From Pteria penguin (Eukaryota; Mollusca; Bivalvia; Pterioida; Pteriidae): a stretch of 64,000 nucleotides of DNA. The stretch is taken from assembly GCA_035048485.1 (NCBI GenBank), contig CM068582.1, positions 32,429,596-32,493,595 on the forward strand. Direction: 5' to 3'. Below are positions 36,349 through 45,968 of the stretch, in pieces; position 1 is the first letter of the stretch; each line of letters opens with the position of its first letter. Both the position numbers and the translations under genes were made by a program. Under the pieces are notes generated by a model. The model was given only the letters and a program-made list of their open reading frames with translations. It did not search any database and was not told where the DNA came from.

Positions 36349-36830
36349 CACATGCCAAATATGAAGGCGCTACGTCTTATGGTTAAAAGGTTACATTGAA
36401 GTAAGACAAAGGCCACGGCCAAGGTCACATGATAAAAAAATTTGGTACTAACGGAAAGACATTGTAATTAGGGATACACATGCCAAATATCAAGGCCCTA
36501 CGTCCTACGCTTAAAAAGCTATATTGAAGTAGGTCAAAGGTCACGGTCAAGGTCACATGGTAAAAAAAACTTTGGTACCAACGGAAAGGTATTGCAATAA
36601 GAAACAAGCATGCCAAATATGAAGACCCTGCGTCTTTTGGTTAAAAGGTTACATTCATATAGGTCAAATGTCATGGCCAAGGTCACATGATAAAAATATT
36701 ACAATTAGAGACACACACGCCAAATATGAAGGCCAGATGTCTAACGGACAAAATGTTATAACCAAGGTTAAAGTTTTGTGGCAGACGGACTGACAGACGA
36801 ATGAGATTTAATGTCTCCATGCTTTCGCGA
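36349..36830. repeat. tandem ~126-bp repeat with AAGGTCA words
   Basis: About 3.5 units. Each contains CATGCCAAATATGAAGGC-like words, then 'ggttaaaaggttacattgaa', GTCACGGTCAAGGTCACATG and 'tttggtaccaacggaaagg'. The last unit ends in a 'gcagacggactgacagacg' tail. Belongs to the dispersed family noted at 2.4 kb. Confidence 0.85.
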
Positions 36831-36854
36831 AAGCCGGGGACAATTAAGAACGAG

Positions 36855-36915
36855 AAACGGGGTCTCGGTTTTTAGATGTCTTATCCGAAATAAGGGATAC
36901 CAGTATGCCACGTAG
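36855..36915 (-). mobile_element. SINE fragment (duplicate of 22430-22550)
   Basis: 'gaaacggggtctcggttttt', 'cttatccgaaataagggata', 'cagtatgccacgtaggaagt'. Confidence 0.6.
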
Positions 36916-39063
36916 GAAGTGTAACCTTAAGCCTTTACAGTATTTTACAATGTATAACAACTTTATATTGATATAAATAATGATATATATGAACTATGTA
37001 TTATTTAGTACAAAAGAAGCACTACTTACCCACATTTGCAATAACTGTAATTTATCAAGCAAAAAAGTAAAATGCATTCTGTGCATGACATGTTAAAAAG
37101 CTTACTCAAAATAACTTGGAGGCGGATCGTATCTTTACAATATAATATAACTTGTCTTCCTGTAAAAGTCACGAGAATTTGTTTTTCCTCCGTGTTACTG
37201 GTACCAGTTTGCTTGATAATGAGAAATATTGGTGTAAATGAACACGGATAGATCGGCAGCATATTGAAGATCAATGTATTATTTATTTCTAGATTAAAGG
37301 ATGTCCGTTTTCGAAGTGAAATTATTTTACGTTTTATTATTTTGCCTAAGATAAAAAACACGATTTCTAGATACTTAAGTCCATGAATGTTCAAGGTGGC
37401 ATTTACCCTTGAGGACCGTCAGGGATTTTATTGTCAGACGCCTTTAAAACTAGCATGTCTTGTGGAAGACCAGTCGAGTTTACTTGACATCTTACCAACC
37501 ACAGACCAAAGTTTATAATCACTGCTCGTCAGGGGATATTCTACAAAAATATTCTCCTTTTGTCCAGTATTTGGTCTGTACGAGTAAACATTCTGTCTCT
37601 TTTCCTACACACGCCTTATACAATTTTTATGACTGATACTTAAATATAATTGTACTAATACTGATGTCAGTGTATGTTATTTTTAAAAGTTGTGCAGTGT
37701 ATATGAAAGTAAACACGCATGACAGTAATTTGCGAATGAAAAGGATTTGGGAATTGTCGTTGATCTCAAATGTCTTTTGATTCATTCCAGAGACAGATAA
37801 AGAACGATAATGCGACCTTAAAAATACCCTTTTTTATTTCTTGTTTTACGACATTCTACCGTTATTCAAACATTAGTGATGGCGTATGTCACTGCACAGA
37901 TATTCCGACTCATGCAGCGGACTCACCTGAAGTAGTGAGGAAAAGCATTTTACAAAAAGAAAATCTTGCAAAATAAACTAGTCCAAGAAGAACAGGATTT
38001 CAAACATGAATCAAACATCGATTATATTTCTTTATTACAATCCGCTATATCACTATGGTGTATGTATGTAATCCGTTTGATGTATTTTGTTGACGAAGGA
38101 TATCCTTTGGGGACGACGTTGCGTTCATTTTGTCGATTTATGAAGCTGGTCTGAAGAAGGTTGGTCAAATAGGATACCGTCTTCGCATTTGTAGCCGTAA
38201 CCTTGAATCACACCACTTGACGGGTCGGGTCGAAACTACACATCGATCTACGTTTGTCGAATGCCAAGTAAAATAAGACTTTGATTACGTCACGCAAAGT
38301 TGGACAAGTCGGATTTTTTATCATGAACTACCAAATTTTAATAGAAACTTCCGTTTATTTCAGAAGTTAATGACCATCAAATATCATTATTACAAACTTA
38401 TAGTATCCCCACCCCTTTTTTTAATCTTCAAAAATTTCTAAAACAAAACCTACAACTATTTCTGTATATACTTTTATAAACATAAAATCAGTTCACGCAA
38501 AATCAATGCATTATAAACAACCTACAAGGAGAAAATCTAAGACGTACCCCGTAAATAGCAAAATTAACACAGTTCCAAGAAACAAAACAAAATCTAAATC
38601 TTTTTTCGATTCAATGGGAAAAATTTTCATTCCCATGTCGTTCGTAAACACTCACATGCCATTAATTTTCGATTTCATGTATCCTGTCTAAAGATTTTAA
38701 TTAAAGTGTACCGTCATGGGAATAAATTGTCGCGCTATCCATTGATATATCTGAATAAAAATATACACACTTTTGAAGAGATCCACCACTGGCACTGTAC
38801 CTGTCGCAGGCTGAAATTTACAGCTTGTTTGTTTGTTTTTATTATTTGGGGGGGGGGGGGTGGGGGTGGGGGGTTACAATTTCTTCAGTTTCCACCACGA
38901 AATTCTATGTAAAATATCGAAATATATGTTAACTTTCTCTATCAGAATATCTAAAATACTCAAAATTGATAGCGTTAAAGCTATTGTCTTAGACCTTTGA
39001 AGTATGGCGATGTAAGGCGCCAATTTGCGATGTCAACTGTACCAGATACCGGCTACATCATTT
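36916..39063. other. no gene seen; duplicated DNA
   Basis: Collinear with 22.66-25.13 kb, with an extra block near 37.6-38.28 kb. A G-run lies at 38849-38871. The long frames here are not conserved in duplicate A. Confidence 0.45.
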
Positions 39064-39977
39064 ATTAGTCCCCTGCCAGTGAAACTGGAGGGGACTATAG
39101 TGTTTGTCGTTGTCCTTATTCCTGTCCGGATGAATTCCAGACAATAACTTTAGTGAGGAATGACCAATTTGCTTGAAACTTCATACAATGTCAGCTTATA
39201 TTAAGATGAAATGTGGGATTTATTATAATCCGCAAAGAAGTAAATACTTATTAACATATTTTTTAAGTTATGCAATTTGTACTCATATCGGTACATAATT
39301 ATCGCTGTCTTCAGCAGAATTTATTGCATTGTTTTTCTGGCTTGGACGGAAGTCTACATACTTTTCACCCATGTCTCTGGGTCCGCCAGTGGTAAACTAT
39401 ACACAGTTTTGATATTTATTTTTCCCCTTCAGATCATCTTGATATGATTTGGCAACTGAGGACGTACAGTTTTGGTTTTAATATCTAATATGCTATTCTG
39501 ATGCTGGCTCAGGTCTTTATTAATTGATAACATATGGAAAATACTAAAAAATCACTCAATATAATCAGTCTTCCAGGAAACCAGTTGTCCAAAGATCCAG
39601 GCCAGTGAAATGTTGGCAGGACCACCAAAAACTTCTAAACTTTGGGTTACTTTATGAAGGAAATACGTGTCTAAAATCTTGTGGGTAGGATAATTGGTTT
39701 GAAAAGTATTTTTCCGGCAGACTGTAATAGTTTAACACTAATCGACATTTTTTGCTTGGCAACTTATTAGTCCATTACCGCTGAAAGCGGAGGGGTCGAA
39801 AATCGCATGAGATCTAACTTTAATTACTCACAGTAATGCTATAAATATATGGTAACTTATGGTAACTTTCATTGATATACCTTGAACCATGTCCAAGTGC
39901 GAAAAAAGTTAACGGACTGACATACAGACGGGGAGTTATCCTATAGTCCCCTTCCAGTTTCACCGGTAGGGGACTAA
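39064..39977. mobile_element. non-autonomous DNA element with ~37-bp inverted ends
   Basis: The left end reads TTAGTCCCCTGCCAGTGAAA then CTGGAGGGGACTATAG. The right end reads CTATAGTCCCCTTCCAGTTT then CACCGGTAGGGGACTAA, its near-perfect reverse complement. Each end is itself an imperfect palindrome (AGTCCCC..GGGGACT). No transposase frame inside. Related ends occur at 25131 and 57239-57276. Confidence 0.78.
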
Positions 39978-40915
39978 GAAATAAAGTTTATTTTTAATTT
40001 CTTTCACTTTTTAGTGAAGTATAGGTACAAGAATACATCTGCATATAGTTGCCTGTTGTTTCAAGTCAAATCAAGGATGTTTCAGTTAAATATTGTCATT
40101 CTTGCAGCTCCTATTTGCTTCATTTGAGGTAATTCTCTTAAATGTACAATAGATCTTAATTCAATACAACATTTACTCACATTCTAGATCTCTCAGCACG
40201 CTTCATGGCCTTTCTATGAATTCGGGAGGACTACAGTGAGATTTTAAATGTAGATTGATGTCCTTAAAATGATTTAATGTACTGACGTCATACTATTATA
40301 TTATAAATTAGAGACTGTTTATTTTTGCTGGTTACTTGTATGACATCGCCTTGCTCAGGTCAACTACAACTTGGTCATATGAGCTGTGATAAGGACAGTA
40401 GTATCTTTGTTTCTACTTCTTTACTTTTATATATTATATCTCCAGTTATAATGTACTCGAGTATGAAACTCTCTACTATTTTGATTGACAAAGAAATTAC
40501 GAGCTCAGCTCAGTTAGAAATAACCTGCCCTTGTAAAAACATCGATTTTACCATGGTGTCACAGTGAAGAGATTTAGAGATAATTTACTCTATTTTTTTT
40601 TTAACAAGGAACATTTTCGATAAATTTATGTACACTACAAAACTGCATAAACTACATATTCTGTTGAAAGTGTGATGCACATGTATTTTTGTTTCAGTTT
40701 GAAATATGACGGATATTTTATAATCAGTATATATATTTTATTGTAGAAAAAGACCATTTGAATGAGTAAAGTAGATAAATAAATATTCAATGAACAACAA
40801 TAAAAGGGAAAAAATGTTGAAATGGAAGTTTGAATATTTTAATCCGGAGATTGCAAGTTATTTTAAAAACACTGATTCAGAGACATAGTAGTGGAATATG
40901 AATTCAGTAATTCTC
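39978..40915. other. no gene seen
   Basis: The 80-codon frame at 40325-40567 has six cysteines but no family I recognise and no splice support. Confidence 0.4.
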
Positions 40916-41219
40916 AAAGGAATCTATTACTCCGTATGATGTAGGTTTGTACCGCTTGGAAAATCTGCTCGTTGGCTTCGTCACTGTTTAGTGGGCATCC
41001 CTTAAAAAGAATGTCAGTGTCAAAAGATATATTCAACGTATGGATTGTGGTGTTCCTAATATCATTATATTTATTAGATTCTAGTAAAAAGTGTTGAATA
41101 GTTTCTTGTGAGCCACATGTGCACATGGATGAATGTAAAGCATGATTTTGGAACAAGTCAGAAATCAATGAACTGCAGCCGATGCGTAGTCTTGTGTGTA
41201 ATTTTTCTTCTTTTCTTAT
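40916..41219 (-). pseudogene. LINE ORF2 C-terminal fragment
   Basis: The minus strand encodes LHTRLRIGCSSLISDLFQNH, CTCGSQETIQHFLLE and ILFKGCPLNSDEANEQIFQA. These match, residue for residue in pattern, the C-terminus of the LINE at 62.7-64.0 kb (IHTRLRLGCSSLNSDLFKNH, CQCGEEETANHYLL, ILLFGCPLYDDN). The CxCG..E....H.L motif is the zinc-knuckle-like end of this LINE group. A 5'-truncated insertion, mostly open. Confidence 0.85.
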
Positions 41220-41282
41220 TTCCAGAAAAATACTGTTTTGGAACCTTTGGTAGGTCTATATATAGTTGTGGTTTAAATCTGG

Positions 41283-42613
41283 TTGAAGAAGATTGGGGGT
41301 CCAGAACAAGGAAAAGTACAGGAATCAGGATGGAGGGCACAAAAGAGTGTTGGCAGGCCTCCTTCAGTAGAACGGGAGTCTTTGTTTGTTCCTGATTATG
41401 ATGAAAGAGAACCAACTCCAAAACGACCAAGGACTGAGTACAAGCCTGATGATCCAGAGATTGCAGTAGGGGAACTGGCAGTTCAAAGCATTCATACAAG
41501 TGGAGAGGAGGAAATCACGGCTCTACTGTATACTGAGGGGGAATGTACTGTCTGGTACAAGGCAACCATCAGCAAGGATGTCTATGTTGACTCAAAGTCA
41601 CTGGCAAGCATATTTAGCAGAGGAGTTACTACCAAGGATGCTGGCAGCAGTCCACCAACCCAGATGGCAACACTATCTCTGGATCCCCCCAGCCACAATA
41701 TTAGAAAGCTTATGTGTACTATTGCTGGCACTCTGGGTATTTCAAAAGGATACCTACATAAACTGCAGTGTGGAACGGGGTACGCTCCAGTGGCATCTAA
41801 ACTGGAAGATACCGTGACCATCGAACCAGTAGAGGAGCAAGAGCTCATGGCCCCAGTAACTACCACTACTCCTGCTTTAAACCCAGGTGCAGAGTCAGGG
41901 GTCCTGAATGAAGATGACTTTAAGGACAGTCCTTAAGAGACTACACTTAGCATAGAGTCCAGTCCAGAGGAATGGAGTCCAAAGGAACTAGCTCATGAAG
42001 ATTGTGCGGACTCACAAGAAAGGGACCACTGCTTTGTGGTAGCAGCTGCAGAGAACACCACCTCACCAGTCCAGACTCAGACAATGGATTCATTCAATGG
42101 AGCACACCAAGCCGGAGATGCTAATCCCATCACAAACCAGGGCTTTCAATTTACTAGACTGGAGATGTTTACCACTTTTTCCTCCAGCACCTAGGGAATG
42201 GGATGCCTCCACTGTTATTTCCATTCCATGTGGATTTACTCAAATGTGCTGGCCACCACGCCGATGGACAAATCTGATCAGAGACCAGAAGAAATTACAG
42301 CTTGAGTTCACAGCTATGAGCTATGCAAGAGAGGCAGAGTGACCCATCAGAAGCAGTAGGTAAGATTCATCGGGAGTCCCTCCTTTCTAAGTATAATATG
42401 CTGACCCTGCCTGAGTCTGATTGGCCAGACCGCGATGGGTATCAAGGAGTGCAATGCCACAACTATGAAACAATCAGGAGAATTGCCACCAACTGCAGTA
42501 AAGACCCCACCAGAGACGAGAAATTCATAGAGGCTGCCAGCAAAGCCAGGGATACCAGCACAGTTTTCATAATTCGTATTTTAGAGAAAGAAAAATACTT
42601 AGGTTATCTTTAG
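41283..42613 (+). pseudogene. unidentified ORF remnant, three frames
   Basis: The frame 41283-41936 (217 codons) continues after breaks into 41960-42190, 42097-42342 and 42323-42613. Composition is unlike the surroundings: higher GC, acidic and proline-rich, with a basic TPKRPRTEYK nuclear-signal-like word and blocks such as VWYKATISKDVYVDSKSLAS and MCTIAGTLGISKGYLHKL. I do not recognise the family. Because a purine tract and an LTR-like region follow at 42.66 kb, it may be the 3' ORF of an LTR retroelement. A decayed retrocopy of a host gene is the alternative. Confidence 0.45.
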
Positions 42614-42659
42614 GTGATTAATCTGTTGAAGTAAAAAAACAGAGAATTTATCTAAAATT

Positions 42660-43990
42660 AAAGTGGGGGTGTAATATGCCTATTTGTGTCCCGTGAAAAT
42701 ATAATGTATAAAAGTGTAATTTGATTGTAAAATCATTTGTCTGGAAAATGATAGATTTGGGGCGGGGTTGGATTTTAATGTATAAGTAGAACAAGCATTT
42801 TATGTGGCCGTTGTAAGTGTATATAAGTATTAGTGTTGTATAAAGCCATATTTTTATTTGAATGTTGATGTTTATTGTTACTAGTATCATTGGCACTTTG
42901 TACATACTCATTCAGTCATTGTCAATTATTTACAGATTTATGATATAACTATAGGAAATTTACCTTATTGTCAAATGCTTGCTATGTCATGAAACAAGAA
43001 CCCATCGACTAATTTTATATACATATTCTGAACTTAGTCATGCTATTTAAGCATATGCTAGTGCATCAGCAACTGCTATTTTATCGTTCTCTGCTTGAAC
43101 TTCGCTCGTCGATTTGCTTTCGTTTTCAAAACTAAACAGCAATTACAAACAAATTACAATTCTTACCTAGTCAATATAAGGAAGATTAAATGTATAGTTA
43201 TCTTATTTCTACTCTCGTAATCACTAAATTTTCATTTGATTCAATTTAGAATGGTAAATTGTCATTTTATGTCATCACCTTCTGTTTTACATTGCCGAGC
43301 GCCGCCATTGTGTTATCTTTGTGACGTATGTTAGTACAAGTTCTATGGCGCATTAATTTGAATTTCTTGTTGAATTGTCTTTCTATATCAATATTGTAAG
43401 TAGAATTGTAAAAGATGGCAATGGTTTTTGGGATGTTTTTCATAATTTTTATGTTAACATTGTGTATTCTATGTAAATATGCAGCAAGTTTGCTGTATGC
43501 TTAACGCCTGTTGCTAGTAAACTTACGCGATATGGCAACGATGGGAACTAGTTCCAATTTTTGTATCACTGATTTTAATCACATTTGTCATCAGATTTTT
43601 GTGTAAATACTATTTTTCTTTACTTGAAACTCAATAGTATCATTTTAAAGTTACGAGATTAGGAATCCTTTCGTTTACTTATTAAGTATTATCTGTCAGG
43701 AATCTGTCAGGAAAATGGAGCGTTCCCATTGGCTAGTGAGGGTTATATAAGGAGCACAGAATCGGTTCCATGTCACTTTTCTCGATTCATTCGCAGAGAC
43801 AACAACTAGTAGCTCTCAGCAAACAAGGTACTCAAACCTAATTTACAAACTGACGATCAAAATTTTTATATGTTAAAATAATGACAAACTGAAGATAAGC
43901 TATTTCCTAAAGATAATTATAAGTTTGTAAAGAAATACGGGAAGTCAACATATATTAATTGAGTTTTATAGAGATTTCAAGGTCAACAGA
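42660..43990 (+). mobile_element. possible LTR-like region with promoter
   Basis: A purine-rich word AAAGTGGGGG (42659-42669) is followed by TGTAATATGCC, the usual start of an LTR after a polypurine tract. About 1.1 kb further on is a well-formed promoter. The matching left LTR is not in the window and the 3' boundary (perhaps near 43990-44010) is unclear, so the LTR identity is an inference. Confidence 0.38.
43724..43830 (+). promoter_or_regulatory. polymerase II promoter with CCAAT and TATA boxes
   Basis: CCCATTGGCTAG (inverted CCAAT, ~43727) lies just upstream of GGTTATATAAGGAGC (TATA box, ~43742). About 25-30 bases on come initiator-like TCACTTTT and TCATTCGCAG words. A splice-donor-like CAAACAAG|GTACT follows near 43829. 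The arrangement is convincing for a promoter, whether of an LTR or of the C-type-lectin gene whose first recognisable exon begins at 44474. Confidence 0.55.
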
Positions 43991-44312
43991 ATTCCTGGCA
44001 GTTACCTCCCACTTTAAGTACAAATCCTCGTTTTTAAATATATAGGACCAATGCCATTCCATTCCTCAGCTGTTATATCAGTATAATTATCATTTTAACA
44101 AGAGTCCCAATGTGGTACCAAGGCTCATCTGGTGTTTTCCGATATATTGTAAACAAGAGTACCGTTGCCATCTCCATTTTTTTTACATGTTAATGAGATC
44201 TATATTGAACCACTGTTAATTAATTCTGACAAATAAAGATAGAAAAGTAATCCACTGGTTTTCACTCAAAGATGTAAAAAGAAACGCCATCGGCCAGACT
44301 GCTACAATATAG

Positions 44313-44398
44313 AATTTTAAATATGTGTCCTTTAATGATAGAGATGTTGTGGTGAGTGAGAAGATGAGCCCGTAAAACGGTTACCTACACCGACTGAT
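44313..44398 (+). mobile_element. diverged Naiad 3' UTR scrap
   Basis: 'ttttaaatatgtgtccttt', 'gtggtgagtgagaagatgag' and 'cccgtaaaacggttacctac' match the Naiad 3' UTR block around 48050-48115, at a divergence similar to the relic at 31.3 kb. Confidence 0.65.
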
Positions 44399-44473
44399 TC
44401 ACGATTGTCGTTTATGTTAACGATGTATGACACACATGATCATATATGAATAGTCTATATATATCTTTTACAG

Positions 44474-44577
44474 TACATGTAAACTGTGATAAATGTTACA
44501 GTGGATGGGAATATTTTAACCTTGCAGAAATGTGCTTCAAATTTAACGATGAAAAGAAGAATTGAAGTGATGCAAAA
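44474..44577 (+). pseudogene. C-type-lectin-domain exon 1 (nonsense codon)
   Basis: Exon between acceptor TCTTTTACAG and donor GTAAGT. Encodes the start of a C-type lectin fold: CDKCYSGWEYFNLAEMCFKF then NDEKKN*SDAK. The family pattern is W..F...CY.F......W.DA. Here the conserved Trp codon of the WSDA block is TGA (44563-44565), one base from TGG. C-type lectins bind carbohydrate or other ligands outside the cell and are greatly expanded in bivalves. The nonsense codon plus a frameshift in exon 4 indicate a pseudogene. Confidence 0.75.
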
Positions 44578-44668
44578 GTAAGTTATTCATACATTTATTT
44601 ATTTTTTAGAAACAAGCAAACGATGTAATCTATTCCTTTTTTCTATTTTTCATTCTATATTTTTGCAG

Positions 44669-44719
44669 ACGGCATGCATAAAGCTTGGTGGATTCTTAGC
44701 CGAACCAATCCACTGTGAG
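44669..44719 (+). pseudogene. C-type-lectin-domain exon 2
   Basis: 51 nt after acceptor TTTTTGCAG, donor GTAGAT. Encodes TACIKLGGFLAEPIHCE, the A.C...GG.LA block that follows WSDA in the fold; phase 0 with exon 1. Confidence 0.72.
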
Positions 44720-44880
44720 GTAGATACGTTCTTTAGTATAAATGTCAAAGCACGATAATGTATTTTCTGCTCTCAATGAATTTCTAATGTGCGTGTATTT
44801 AATCGTAGCCTTATTTTGATCAGGGAAAAGAAATGGTAAATTTTCGTTAAAACGCTATAGTAGATTTGAACATGTTCCTT

Positions 44881-45597
44881 TCTTACAGAGCTGTCAATTC
44901 TATACGCAGAGGGTATTCTAAGATTAATAAGTACAACGCCAAGAAATGTCTTACTTGCCATCATTTAAGCTGCAAGTCCAATATTGAATCTTCGGTTAAT
45001 GGAAATATATTTAACACCAAATTAGACAAAGACATAGATTGAAATACTTTCAATGTTATATATGTCATCACTTGAGAAGCTAGAGGATGTGGGGCTCAAT
45101 ATGTCGGGGAAACTTCTCAAACTTTGAAACAACGTTTTCGGAATCATTCCTATAAAATTCATAATAATTCCCGACGTAAATACCAGAATTTTCTTTATAA
45201 CCACTTTAATAAATACCAACATAATATTAACAATGTGAAAATAATTCCAGTAGAAAATATCTCTAAATTACCAGGTGATATCAAAATCAGATGTTAAAAA
45301 ACGACTTTTGGAAACCGAGCTCTACTGGATTAAACAACTACAAACCCCATACCCTCTCGGTCTCAACGACCAAATATATCGACAAGGTAATATATCTTTT
45401 CGTCAGAATAAGATTAATATTTTTACAGTAAGACATAAAACTATTAGAAAACGTAGGTCACATGGTCTTCTATTTATCGCAAAAAATCATGGCCGTCATG
45501 AACTTTTGCATCCACTATCCTCTATTCCGGTAAGTAAATTGAAACCTATCCTGGACGAAGCTGATCTTCGAAGTTTACGCAATTTTGATTGATATAA
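44881..45597 (+). CDS. Naiad GIY-YIG endonuclease with two in-frame TGA codons
   Basis: Frame 44881-~45290 reads NSIRRGYSKINKYNAKKC, then a cysteine/histidine-rich KKCLTCHHLSCK, NVIYVIT (the GIY strand), GCGAQYVGET (the YIG strand) and LKQRFRNHSYKIH (catalytic Arg and conserved His). After a one-base frameshift near 45270 it continues KKRLLETELYWIKQLQTPYP, with the metal-binding Glu. TGA occurs at 45040-45042 (..LDKDID-TGA-NTFNVIY) and 45073-45075 (..YVIT-TGA-EARGCG). In related PLE endonucleases these sites bear cysteines of the CCHH metal-binding set. Both are read here as selenocysteine. The domain nicks target DNA for target-primed reverse transcription. The frameshift suggests this copy is no longer active. 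Confidence 0.85.
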
Positions 45598-45602
45598 ACT
45601 CA

Positions 45603-45968
45603 ATTTGATTATTTTATTTCATATAATAAACTCTTTCCTCGTATTCCCTCTTTTCCACCCAAGCAGCAATTTCTCAAAATTAAATTTATTAATAAAGGCT
45701 TCGATCTACTTAACATTTCTAATATTTTCCGTGATCATAGAGTCACATCTAAAATCCCCCAATATTTTGAGAATTTAGAACCTCCACTTATTTGTTACCA
45801 GTACAAAAAGCCTATAAGAAATCTTATTCTAAATTATAATAAAGTTACATCTAACCCTGATGTTTCAGACTCTATTCCTTCGTCGTGTTCTTATGAAAAT
45901 TCTAAATATGTTTATAAACCGGCAGGTCATGTTATTACTGATGACCTATACTTATTTCGGACAAGAAA
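45603..45968 (+). CDS. Naiad linker region (degraded CxC motif)
   Basis: An open stretch reads PRIPSFPPKQQFLKIKF, then INKGFDLLNISNIF, YFENLEPPLICYQYKKPIRN, SCSYENSKYVYKPAGHVITD. In the N-terminal-endonuclease PLEs a short linker with a CxC motif joins endonuclease to RT. Here the motif reads Cys-Ser-Tyr (near 45889), so its second Cys is lost by a probable TGT to TAT change. The frame shifts again at the run of T near 45980, into LFGKGPKYRLPSRIDFNKC, which begins the RT frame. Confidence 0.75.

Larger units (their letters stand above)
29800..39220 (+). repeat. segmental duplication, copy B
   Basis: Direct duplicate of 10.43-25.33 kb, shorter because it lacks the full Naiad, the Tc1-like element and several SINEs. 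It has its own insertion at 33.8-34.3 kb. Exons keep length and frame while introns show substitutions and small indels, so the duplication is not very recent. Confidence 0.85.

Noticed and set aside
44563..44565. TGA in the C-type-lectin exon as another selenocysteine codon
   Set aside because: The column is an invariant Trp (WSDA block), one base from TGG, and the gene has a second lesion; a nonsense mutation is simpler.
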